A DNA stretch of 13,200 nucleotides, taken from the NCBI GenBank assembly GCA_020629995.1, contig JAHDCH010000035.1, positions 1 through 13,200 on the forward strand, in the 5' to 3' direction. Positions 1 through 7,064 of the stretch are shown here, piece by piece. The stretch is from Pseudaestuariivita sp. (GTDB lineage Bacteria > Pseudomonadota > Alphaproteobacteria > Rhodobacterales > Rhodobacteraceae). Under the pieces are notes generated by a model. That model saw only the letters and a program-made list of their open reading frames with translations, searched no databases and was not told the origin of the DNA. The number at the start of each line of letters is the position of its first letter. Positions within the stretch are counted from its first letter, which is position 1. The position numbers and the translations under genes are program-made.

Positions 1-8
1 CGCGTCCA

Positions 9-57
9 TCTTCTTCTGGCCAGAAATATCCCGGGGGTCTGGGGGCTGGCCCCCAGA
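9..57 (+). repeat. Palindromic intergenic element before the ureohydrolase
   Basis: The element starts with a CTTCTTC tract. A perfect 12-bp palindrome, TTCTGGCCAGAA (14-25), follows, then AAATAT, then a GC hairpin whose arms TCTGGGGG (38-45) and CCCCCAGA (50-57) enclose the 4-base loop CTGG. No T-run follows, so it is not a standard intrinsic terminator on the plus strand. It ends about 9 bases before the ureohydrolase start. From memory, elements of this layout are scattered between genes in Rhodobacteraceae. It may mark the 3' end of the gene to the left or act as an RNA-stabilising hairpin. A related element lies at 10724-10767 on the other strand. Confidence 0.6.
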
Positions 58-66
58 AAGCGCAGC

Positions 67-1023
67 ATGAGCAATTCTTACGACGGCGGCCGTCTCGACC
101 TGCCCTTTGTCGGCATCTCCACCTTCGGCAAACGCCCCTACGTCAGCGACTGGAGCGCCATCGACGCCGATGCCGCCATCCTTGGCGCACCTTTTGATTT
201 TGGCACCCAATGGCGTTCGGGCGCGCGCTTCGGCCCGCGCGGAGTGCGCGAGGCCTCGACGCTCTTCTCCTTTGGCCATGCCGGCGCCTACGATCACGAG
301 GACGACGCGACCTACCTTCCCGGCAGCGTGCGCATTGTCGACCTTGGCGATGCCGACATCGTGCACACCGACACCGAAACCAGCCATGCCAATATCGAAG
401 CCGGCGTGCGCGCGATCCTGTCCGCCGGGGCCCTGCCCGTCACCATCGGCGGCGATCATTCCATCAACATCCCCTGCATCCGTGCCTACGAGGGCCACGC
501 GCCCTTCCACCTGTTGCAGATCGACGCGCATCTCGACTTTGTCGACGAACGCCACGGCGTCCGGCACGGCCACGGCAACCCGATGCGCCGCGCCGCCGAA
601 CAGGCCCATGTCTCGGGCCTGACGCAGGTGGGCATCCGCAACGTGTCCTCCACCGCCCGCGAAGGCTACGAGGACGCGCGCCGGATGGGCTCGGACATCC
701 TCAGCGTGAGGCAGGCGCGCGCGCTTGGTCCCGCGGGCGTGGCCGGGCGCATTCCCAAGGGCGCGCCGGTCTACATCACCATCGACATAGATGCCTTTTG
801 TCCGTCAATCGCGCCGGGCACCGGCACGCCCTCGCATGGCGGGTTTCAGTACTATGATGTGCTCGAGCTGCTTCAACAGGTCACCCGTTCCCATGACATC
901 GTCGGCATCGACCTTGTCGAGGTCGCGCCCGATTATGACCCGGCCGGCTCTACTTCTATCCTGGCTGCGCAAATCCTGCTCAATCTCCTTGGCTTTGTCT
1001 TTCACGCGCGCGGCTTCCGCTAG
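67..1023 (+). CDS. Agmatinase-family ureohydrolase (substrate unproven)
   Basis: This 318-residue protein belongs to the binuclear-metal ureohydrolases (arginase, agmatinase, guanidinobutyrase), which release urea from a guanidino compound in the cytoplasm. All expected metal ligands are visible: His131 in GGDHS, Asp153/His155/Asp157 in DAHLD, and Asp240/Asp242 in DIDAFCPS. They are followed by APGTGTP, Glu285 in VEVAP, and a likely catalytic His169 in HGHGN. The length is normal for the family. The ATG at 67 is preceded only by a weak AGAAAG. DAHLD replaces the DAHTD usual in agmatinase, so the substrate could be another guanidino or methylguanidino compound. The next gene on the same strand encodes a corrinoid-activating protein, which raises a link to methylated nitrogen compounds (inference). 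The family is secure; agmatine as substrate is not. Confidence 0.85.
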   Translation: MSNSYDGGRLDLPFVGISTFGKRPYVSDWSAIDADAAILGAPFDFGTQWRSGARFGPRGVREASTLFSFGHAGAYDHEDDATYLPGSVRIVDLGDADIVHTDTETSHANIEAGVRAILSAGALPVTIGGDHSINIPCIRAYEGHAPFHLLQIDAHLDFVDERHGVRHGHGNPMRRAAEQAHVSGLTQVGIRNVSSTAREGYEDARRMGSDILSVRQARALGPAGVAGRIPKGAPVYITIDIDAFCPSIAPGTGTPSHGGFQYYDVLELLQQVTRSHDIVGIDLVEVAPDYDPAGSTSILAAQILLNLLGFVFHARGFR

Positions 1024-1028
1024 GCGCC

Positions 1029-1056
1029 CGCAAAAAGTTCGTACGAACTTTTTGCG
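1029..1056. repeat. 28-bp perfect palindrome
   Basis: The left half reads CGCAAAAAGTTCGT and the right half is its exact reverse complement, with no central spacer. It begins five bases after the ureohydrolase stop. As RNA it would form an A-rich/U-rich stem, with UUUUU in the descending arm (1049-1053) before GCG. It could end or attenuate the ureohydrolase transcript in either direction, or bind a dimeric regulator. From memory, similar AAAGTTCGTACGAACTTT palindromes recur between genes in Rhodobacteraceae; I could not check this. Confidence 0.75.
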
Positions 1057-1151
1057 CCACCGCCGCGCAAAGACCAAAACCTGCCGCCATTCGGCTTTCC
1101 CTTTCCGCGCGGCACACTAATGTGCACCTCGTGGCAACAGAGACCGGGCAG

Positions 1152-3194
1152 ATGACACAAGATCCTCTCGTCGTATTCACACCTTCGGGCAAACGCGGGC
1201 GCTTTGCCGTCGGCACGCCGATCCTGCAGGCGGCGCGCCAATTGGGGGTCGACCTCGACAGCGTCTGCGGCGGGCGCGGCATCTGTTCCAAATGCCAGAT
1301 CACGCCATCCTACGGCGATTTTCCGAAACACGGGATCACCGTTGCGGACGGCGCGCTCAGCGACTGGAACGCCGTCGAAGAGCGCTACAAGTCCAAGCGT
1401 GGCCTGATCGATGGCCGCCGCCTGGGATGTCAGGCGCAAGTGCAGGGCGATGTGGTGATCGACGTGCCCCCAGAAAGCCAGGTCCACCGCCAGGTCGTGC
1501 GCAAGGCCGCTGCCGCCCGCGATATCGTCATGGCCCCCGCCACACGCCTGTTCTACATCGAGGTGGACGAGCCCGACATGCATACCCCCACCGGCGATGT
1601 GGAACGCATTGCCCGCGCGCTCGAGACGCAATGGGACATGTCCGGCGCCACGCTTGCCCCGGCGCTCTTGCCCGGCCTCCAGCGCGTGTTGCGGCAAGGC
1701 GCATGGAAGATCACCGTTGCACTGTTCCAGGATCACCGCGGCGGCGCGCCGGTCATCACCCAGATCTGGCCCGGCTTGCACGAAGGTGGCCTGCACGGCC
1801 TTGCCATCGATCTTGGCTCGACCACCATCGCCGCCCACCTGTGCGATCTGAAAACCGGGGCCGTGCTGGCCTCGTCCGGCGTGATGAATCCCCAGATCCG
1901 CTTTGGCGAAGACCTGATGAGCCGCGTGTCGTATGCCATGATGAACCCCGGCGGCGAAAAGGACATGACCGACGCGGTGCGCACCGCGCTGAACGGCCTG
2001 ACCGAAGCCATCGCCACCGAAGCCGAGATTGACCCGCAAACGATCCTCGAGGCTGTGTTTGTCTGCAACCCGGTCATGCATCACCTGCTTTTGGGCATAG
2101 ACCCGGTCGAGCTGGGTCAGGCGCCCTTTGCCCTCGCCACATCCGACAGCCTCAGCCTTGGCGCACGCGATCTGGACCTGACCGCGCTTGCGCCCTCGGC
2201 ACAGGTCTACCTGCTGCCCTGTATTGCCGGGCACGTGGGCGCCGACGCCGCCGCCGTGGCCTTGAGCGAAGAGCCCGGCAAGCGCGATGATCTGTCTTTG
2301 ATTGTCGACGTGGGCACCAATGCCGAGATCCTTCTGGGCAACAAGACACGCGTGCTGGCCTGCTCATCGCCCACCGGTCCTGCCTTCGAAGGCGCGCAGA
2401 TCAGCAGCGGGCAACGCGCTGCCCCCGGCGCCATCGAACGGATCGAGATTGATCCCATCACCAAAGAGCCGCGTTTTCGCGTGATCGGATCCGATCTGTG
2501 GTCGGACGAGGACGGCTTTGCCGAGGCGACCGCCGGATCAGGCATCACCGGCATCTGCGGCTCGGGCATTATCGAAGCGGTCGCCGAATTGCGCATTGCC
2601 GGCCTTCTGGACCCGTCAGGCCTGATCGGCTCGGCCGAGGCCACAGGCACCCCCCGCTGCATCCCCGAAGGCCGCACGCATGCCTATGTGATCCACGACA
2701 GCACCGCCTCGGGCGGCCCGCTGATCACCGTGACCCAGGGCGACATCCGCGCCATCCAGCTGGCCAAATCGGCGCTTTATGCGGGCGCGCGCCTGCTGAT
2801 GGACGAAATGGGTGTCGACAAGGTTGACCGTGTGGTTCTGGCCGGGGCCTTTGGCGCGCATATCTCGCCCAAACACGCAATGGTGCTGGGTATGATCCCC
2901 GATGTGCCCCTCGATGCTGTGCTCTCCGCTGGCAACGCCGCGGGTACGGGTGCGCGCATCGCCCTGTGCAATATTGACGCCCGCGCCGAAATTGAACGCG
3001 TTGTGCACCAGATCACCAAGGTCGAAACCGCGATCGAGCCGCGCTTTCAGGAACATTTCGTGGCCGCCAACGCGATCCCGCACGCGACCGAACCTTTCGC
3101 CACCCTGCGCAGCATCGTGCCTTTGCCCGAGGTGTCGTTCAACACCGGCGGCTCTTCGGATGCGGGAGGCCGCCGACGCCGGCGCCGCGCGTGA
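1152..3194 (+). CDS. RACo-like [2Fe-2S]/ASKHA corrinoid-activation protein (DUF4445)
   Basis: This is a 680-residue protein from the ATG at 1152. The frame stays open upstream to a GTG at 1122, but the family-typical opening MTQDPLVVFTPSGKRG favours 1152; neither start has a good ribosome site. The N-terminal ferredoxin-like domain carries C-x5-C-x2-C (Cys39, Cys45, Cys48) and a distal Cys93 for a [2Fe-2S] cluster. The C-terminal ASKHA ATPase part shows AIDLGSTT (about 217-224), VDVGTNAE (about 384-391), CGSG (about 468) and LAGAFGAH (about 562-569). The chain ends in six arginines, common in this family as I remember it. Relatives use ATP to reduce inactive Co(II) corrinoid proteins to Co(I) for methyltransferases. 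No corrinoid protein is in the window, so the partner is probably encoded to the left or elsewhere. Confidence 0.88.
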   Translation: MTQDPLVVFTPSGKRGRFAVGTPILQAARQLGVDLDSVCGGRGICSKCQITPSYGDFPKHGITVADGALSDWNAVEERYKSKRGLIDGRRLGCQAQVQGDVVIDVPPESQVHRQVVRKAAAARDIVMAPATRLFYIEVDEPDMHTPTGDVERIARALETQWDMSGATLAPALLPGLQRVLRQGAWKITVALFQDHRGGAPVITQIWPGLHEGGLHGLAIDLGSTTIAAHLCDLKTGAVLASSGVMNPQIRFGEDLMSRVSYAMMNPGGEKDMTDAVRTALNGLTEAIATEAEIDPQTILEAVFVCNPVMHHLLLGIDPVELGQAPFALATSDSLSLGARDLDLTALAPSAQVYLLPCIAGHVGADAAAVALSEEPGKRDDLSLIVDVGTNAEILLGNKTRVLACSSPTGPAFEGAQISSGQRAAPGAIERIEIDPITKEPRFRVIGSDLWSDEDGFAEATAGSGITGICGSGIIEAVAELRIAGLLDPSGLIGSAEATGTPRCIPEGRTHAYVIHDSTASGGPLITVTQGDIRAIQLAKSALYAGARLLMDEMGVDKVDRVVLAGAFGAHISPKHAMVLGMIPDVPLDAVLSAGNAAGTGARIALCNIDARAEIERVVHQITKVETAIEPRFQEHFVAANAIPHATEPFATLRSIVPLPEVSFNTGGSSDAGGRRRRRRA

Positions 3195-3206
3195 CCCCCT
3201 GCCCGG

Positions 3207-3274
3207 GATGGGTGACAAGCACCCATCCTACAGGGGACCGCGCGGATGCGTAGGATGGGTGCTGGTCACCCATC
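3207..3274. terminator. Nested inverted repeat between convergent genes
   Basis: Two 25-base arms, 3207-3231 and 3250-3274, are reverse complements with one mismatch and an 18-base spacer. Each arm is also a hairpin by itself: GATGGGTG, a 5-base loop, then CACCCATC, at 3207-3227 and 3254-3274. The DNA can therefore fold as one long stem or two short ones. It lies between the stop of the RACo-like gene (3194) and the stop of the MetE-like gene (3284), which converge, so a bidirectional terminator or transcript-end stabiliser is the likely role. There is no U-run. REP-like elements with this kind of sequence are, from memory, scattered in Rhodobacteraceae genomes. Confidence 0.65.
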
Positions 3275-3283
3275 TACCTTATG

Positions 3284-4405
3284 TCAGCCAACCTTTGCGG
3301 CGCCTTCTGCCATGGATTTCAACTTGGCATACGCAATGTCCGGGTCAACCGTGCCGAACCCTGCAAAAGTACCAAAGCCGCAGTCCGATCCGGCCACGAC
3401 GCGCTCGGCCCCGACGATGTCGACAAACCGCTCGAGCCGCTGCGCCACCAGATCGGGGTGCTCGATAAAGTTGGTGGTCGTGTCCACGACGCCCGGCACC
3501 AGCACCTTGCCATCGGGAATGTCCGCCTTGCGGTCGCGGAACACCGCCCATTCGTGGCCATGGCGCGGATTGGACGTCTCGAACAGCATATAGGCCGCAT
3601 CGGTCGCCATCAGCGTGTCGAACACCGTCGCCATGTCGATGTCACAGCAATGCGGGCCTTCGTAATTGCCCCAGCAGATGTGGATCCGCACTTTCTCTGC
3701 CGGCACGTTCTGCAGTGCGTGGTTCAGCGCATCCACATGGGTCTGCGCGATCTTGAGGAACTCCGCATCGCTCAGATCCGCGAACAGCATGTGCCGCGAC
3801 AGCGCCAGATCCGGGCAATCGAGCTGCAGATCCAGCCCCGCACCCACGATCGTCTCGTATTCCTCGCGCATCGCATCTGCCAGCGCGGCCAGATACGCCT
3901 CGCGCGTGGGATAATAGTCGTTCTGCAAAAACAGCGAGATCACTCCCGGCGAGGCCGCGTTCATAAAGCCGCGCTCTGCCCCGTGCTTGGCCATCGCCGC
4001 CTTGAGGTTGTCGATGTCCTTTTGCAGCTCGCCCTGCCCCTTGGATTTCACTTCGCCCACACACATGGGCCGCGCGTATTGCGGCGTGCCGCCGTCGTCG
4101 GCCAGCCGCTTGAGAAAGCCGGGAAACATCTTGAGGTCCGCCGGCGCGTTGCGCGGGCTGTCGCCGTCAAAGCCGGTGTAGCGGTCCTTGACGTAGGTGG
4201 CATAGCTGATCTTGGACGTCTCGCCGTCCGACACGATGTCAACGCCCGCCTCGACCTGCCGGCGCACGGTTTCATCGACAGCGGCGGTCATGCAGGCGTC
4301 AAACTCACCATGGTCATAAGGTTTGCCGTGTTCGCGCGCAAAGATGAAATCCACCACATCCTGAGTGCGGGGCAACGAGCCTACATGCGTTGTCTTGATC
4401 GGCAT
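3284..4405 (-). CDS. MetE-like single-barrel zinc methyltransferase
   Basis: This 373-residue protein resembles the C-terminal catalytic barrel of cobalamin-independent methionine synthase (family Meth_synt_2). It opens with the family's TTHVGSLPR. The zinc ligands of MetE are all recognisable: His242 and Cys244 in IHICWGN, Glu276 in LFETSN, and Cys342 in GSDCGFG. At about half the length of canonical MetE it lacks the N-terminal barrel that helps bind polyglutamyl folate. Its methyl or alkyl donor may therefore be different. Short relatives include corrinoid-linked core-MetE proteins and epoxyalkane:coenzyme M transferase. The ATG at 4405 has AAAGGA six bases upstream. It is the last gene of the minus-strand operon, 27 bases after the split-barrel gene. 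The fold is secure; methionine synthesis is only one possibility. Confidence 0.83.
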   Translation of the reverse strand: MPIKTTHVGSLPRTQDVVDFIFAREHGKPYDHGEFDACMTAAVDETVRRQVEAGVDIVSDGETSKISYATYVKDRYTGFDGDSPRNAPADLKMFPGFLKRLADDGGTPQYARPMCVGEVKSKGQGELQKDIDNLKAAMAKHGAERGFMNAASPGVISLFLQNDYYPTREAYLAALADAMREEYETIVGAGLDLQLDCPDLALSRHMLFADLSDAEFLKIAQTHVDALNHALQNVPAEKVRIHICWGNYEGPHCCDIDMATVFDTLMATDAAYMLFETSNPRHGHEWAVFRDRKADIPDGKVLVPGVVDTTTNFIEHPDLVAQRLERFVDIVGAERVVAGSDCGFGTFAGFGTVDPDIAYAKLKSMAEGAAKVG

Positions 4406-4432
4406 GGCGTGTCCTTTGGTCTGATCTTGGGT

Positions 4433-5068
4433 TCAACTGGCCGGTGGCGGCAGGGTGCCGCCCAGGCGTTTGACTTCGGCCCGCAAGGCCTGCGCCTCTT
4501 CGGCCATTGCGCGCGTTTGCTGCGCGACGGCGGCGCGCACCATGTCGGCGGGGTAGAGGTCGGGCAGGAATTGCGGGCAGTTCCAGTCGCGCGCCGCGAC
4601 CTCGATGGTGACGATGCGCTCGGCCCGGCCCTGGCCAGGCGTGGTCACAGCCTCGACCGTTTCGGCGCTGGCCTCGGCAAGGGGCTCGACGCGCATGTGA
4701 CCCAGCAATTTCAGCCGTGCCTTGGCCGCGTAATCGGTCAGGAACAGCGCCACCCGGTCATCGGCGGCTACATGGCCCGTGGTGATATACTGACGGTTGC
4801 CCCGGTAATCGGCAAAGCCCAGCGTTGTGGGCCCCAGCACCTTGAGAAACCCGCGCGGCCCGCCGCGGTGCTGCACATAAGGCCAGCCTGTTTCCGACAC
4901 CGACGCAATATAGAAACTGTCGCGCGCTTCGATAAAGGCCGCCTCGTCCTCGTTTAGCCCTTCCGGGGTGCGTGCCTTGTAGGCCTGCGCATATTTGTCA
5001 CCGGTGCCGTCCTCATCCTGCAATCGGCGGACGTGCCCCTGAAACAAAAGATCGGCATAGTTCTGCAT
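4433..5068 (-). CDS. Pyridoxamine 5'-phosphate oxidase-family FMN split-barrel protein
   Basis: This 211-residue protein has a central FMN-binding split barrel at about residues 45-160. Typical signatures are FYIASVSETGWPYVQHRGGP (52-71), FADYRGNRQYITTGH (85-99) and DRVALFLTDY (104-113). A later RDWNCPQ motif (160-166) and an Ala/Glu-rich, probably coiled C-terminus (about 180-205) follow. It resembles the predicted flavin-nucleotide-binding proteins of COG3576 rather than true PdxH, so vitamin B6 synthesis is not implied. The ATG at 5068 is chosen over an adjacent in-frame TTG at 5071. Only five bases separate it from the stop of the preceding SnoaL-like gene, so translation is likely coupled. 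It may be a flavin-dependent reductase or oxidase acting in the pathway (inference). Confidence 0.8.
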   Translation of the reverse strand: MQNYADLLFQGHVRRLQDEDGTGDKYAQAYKARTPEGLNEDEAAFIEARDSFYIASVSETGWPYVQHRGGPRGFLKVLGPTTLGFADYRGNRQYITTGHVAADDRVALFLTDYAAKARLKLLGHMRVEPLAEASAETVEAVTTPGQGRAERIVTIEVAARDWNCPQFLPDLYPADMVRAAVAQQTRAMAEEAQALRAEVKRLGGTLPPPAS

Positions 5069-5073
5069 CAAGA

Positions 5074-6042
5074 TCAGCCCGTATGCATCAGAATTTGCTT
5101 CCAGATTGCCGTTTCGTCAAACAGCACCCATTCGCGCCGCAAACCCCAGGGGCCAAATTCGGCATGGCACGCGCCCATGATGTGCACCTCGGCGCCCGTG
5201 GGCGTGCCAAATCCGCCCCAGCCGTCATGTTTGCCCGTCAGCGACCAGCGCAGCGCGGCGCGGGGCGGCATCATCGGGTCTTCGCGTCCGATTTGATGAT
5301 GGATCTCGAATTTCGCCGACGGGAAGGCCGCGCGCAGGCTCATCCAGAACCGGTCGACGGGGCCGTGGCTGATCCCTTCGGCACCGCCGGGATAGGCCAC
5401 ATTGACTGCGCGGTCGTATTCCGCCGGGATCACGGCCATGTCCGCACCCATGATGCGCGTGACGATGTCGCCATAGCGCTGGCCCCATGCATTGTCATTG
5501 CCGCGTCCCTTGTAGGGCCCTGCGACATCCCGCGATGGGTGGAACGTGGCAACGGCCGCGTCTGGCCCGCCCTCTTTGTCGATCAGGTCGCGGGCATAGT
5601 CGCGCGGCTCCCAGCCCAGCTGGCGCACGATGGCGCCCTGGTCGCGGATCAGCCATTCGTCGTTGATCTGATTGTTGATCGCATGGCAATCGGCGATGAT
5701 CCGGTATTGCAGACGTTTGCCCGTTGCCGCGCCATAGACCCCGTCACCCAGATGGGTTGCGGTCGAATGCAGGCGGTGCGACGACAGCATCCCCTCTTCT
5801 GGCGTACCGGACCAGATCACATCCTCGCCGAACAATGTCCGGTCCGGAAATTCTGCCAGCGTTGCCATGGTGGCGGCGATCACGCCCTGATTGCCCACCA
5901 CCACCGACGCGGGCGAGCGCACAACGATGTCGGACGCGTAATATTCGTGCAGCGTTGCGATGCCGCGGTCTTCCCAGATTTCCTTGGTGATGCCGATGAT
6001 ATAGTCGGGGAAGTCCTTGAACCGGTTTGAAAAACCCTTCAT
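5074..6042 (-). CDS. Double-domain SnoaL-like/NTF2-fold protein (type A)
   Basis: This 322-residue protein contains two SnoaL-like (NTF2-fold, 'ester cyclase' type) domains, at about 12-155 and 185-320. The duplication shows as DEWLIRDQGAIVRQLG (128-143) echoed by REWVLFDETAIWKQIL (303-318), and as FPDRTLFGEDVIW (65-77) echoed by FPSAKFEIHHQIG (240-252). The first domain keeps the SHR...TATH...TGK pattern common in ester cyclases. Such folds catalyse aldol cyclisation, isomerisation, dehydration or hydrolysis; the sequence alone does not say which. The ATG at 6042 overlaps the LacI stop by four bases (ATGA) and has AAAGGA seven bases upstream. It differs clearly from the other SnoaL-like proteins of this operon. 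The substrate is unknown. Confidence 0.8.
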   Translation of the reverse strand: MKGFSNRFKDFPDYIIGITKEIWEDRGIATLHEYYASDIVVRSPASVVVGNQGVIAATMATLAEFPDRTLFGEDVIWSGTPEEGMLSSHRLHSTATHLGDGVYGAATGKRLQYRIIADCHAINNQINDEWLIRDQGAIVRQLGWEPRDYARDLIDKEGGPDAAVATFHPSRDVAGPYKGRGNDNAWGQRYGDIVTRIMGADMAVIPAEYDRAVNVAYPGGAEGISHGPVDRFWMSLRAAFPSAKFEIHHQIGREDPMMPPRAALRWSLTGKHDGWGGFGTPTGAEVHIMGACHAEFGPWGLRREWVLFDETAIWKQILMHTG

Positions 6043-7064
6043 CGCGTCGTCCTTTCAATGCCCTCGGGACGGCGGGCCGAGCCGCGCACCACCAAGGGGC
6101 TGTCTATAACATGGGCCACGGGCGGCGCGGCGGGCGCCTGCATCTGGCGGATCAGGGCCGACACCGTGGCCTCGACCATCTTGTTGGCGCGCTGGCGCAC
6201 CGTGGTCAGGTCATAGGCCGCCCAGGCCGCCGGCGGCACATCGTCATAGCCCACGACCGAGATATCCCCGGGCACATCCAGCCCCAGATCATTGCGCAGC
6301 GCGTCCATCACCGGAAACGCCATGTGGTCATTGGCCACGAACAGAGCATCCGGTCGGTTGGCGCCGCCGCAGACGCGCAGCGCCTCGGCACGGGCCTGTT
6401 CCTGGATAAAGGCCCCGTCCCCGCGGATGTGAAGCGGCAGACCGGCTTCGGCCAGCGCCGCGCGCAGGCCCGCTTCGCGGTCTCGCTGGGTCGAGGCACC
6501 GTCATAGCCGGCGATATAGCCGATCTTTTGATGCCCGCCCGCGATCAGGAACCGGCCCACAGCCAAACCGCCTTCGAAGTTGTCCGACGTGACCGAATTG
6601 ACGCCGGCCCCGTCCTGCGTGCGGTTGAACAGCACCACCGGCACCTTTTGCGCGCGGCAGCGCTCGGTCAGTTCGGACGTCAAGTCGACCGAGGCGACAA
6701 CGATTCCATCCACTTGATAATCAAGGATTTCATCCATGATCCGGTCCACGCCTTCGGTGGTTTTCGAGACCATGAAAACCAGAACGTGATACCCTTCTGC
6801 CTGCAGCGCATTCGACAGTTTCTCAAGCGCTTCGGGGTAAAAGTAATTGTCCAGGTAGGCGACGATCAGTCCGACGATGCGGCTTTTGCCAGTGATCAAG
6901 GACCGGGCCAGCACGTTGGGCCGATAGCCCAGCTCGTCTGCGGCGGCGCGCACCTTTTTGCGAGTGGCGTCGCTGACCGATGCGCCGGGGGTAAAGACCC
7001 GGCTGACCGCCGATTGACTGACGCCCGCCTTGGCGGCGACCTGATGTGCCGTGACCCGTGCCAT
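6039..7064 (-). CDS. LacI-family transcriptional regulator
   Basis: This 341-residue protein has a typical LacI/GalR layout. The N-terminal helix-turn-helix (VTAHQVAAKAGVSQSAVSRV, 4-23) and hinge (GYRPNVLARSL, 46-56) precede a periplasmic-binding-protein-like effector domain from about 63 to 330, with VVLFNR, DNFEGG, VANDHMA and SVVGYDDVP motifs. A longer open frame exists upstream, but it runs through the SDR gene and the family begins at MARVTAHQVA. The ATG at 7064 shares one base with the SDR stop. The gene lies inside the operon it probably controls, so it is likely autoregulated, with a sugar-like ligand as inducer (inference). The operon promoter and main operator should lie beyond the right edge. 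Confidence 0.92.
   Translation of the reverse strand: MARVTAHQVAAKAGVSQSAVSRVFTPGASVSDATRKKVRAAADELGYRPNVLARSLITGKSRIVGLIVAYLDNYFYPEALEKLSNALQAEGYHVLVFMVSKTTEGVDRIMDEILDYQVDGIVVASVDLTSELTERCRAQKVPVVLFNRTQDGAGVNSVTSDNFEGGLAVGRFLIAGGHQKIGYIAGYDGASTQRDREAGLRAALAEAGLPLHIRGDGAFIQEQARAEALRVCGGANRPDALFVANDHMAFPVMDALRNDLGLDVPGDISVVGYDDVPPAAWAAYDLTTVRQRANKMVEATVSALIRQMQAPAAPPVAHVIDSPLVVRGSARRPEGIERTTR

Noticed and set aside
1020..2234. A 404-codon minus-strand open frame
   Set aside because: It is antisense to the RACo-like gene, whose iron-sulfur cysteines and ATPase motifs are intact.
3207..3274. CRISPR array or riboswitch
   Set aside because: There are only two repeat arms in inverted orientation, with no series of spaced direct repeats and no known aptamer pattern.
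3281..4957. A 558-codon plus-strand open frame
   Set aside because: It is antisense to the MetE-like gene and the split-barrel gene, which show clear active-site and cofactor motifs.
6020..6027. AACCGGTT as a LacI operator
   Set aside because: The core is typical for LacI-family sites, but the symmetry fails beyond 8 bases, the site lies inside the coding start of a SnoaL-like gene, and such an 8-mer is expected by chance at this GC content.
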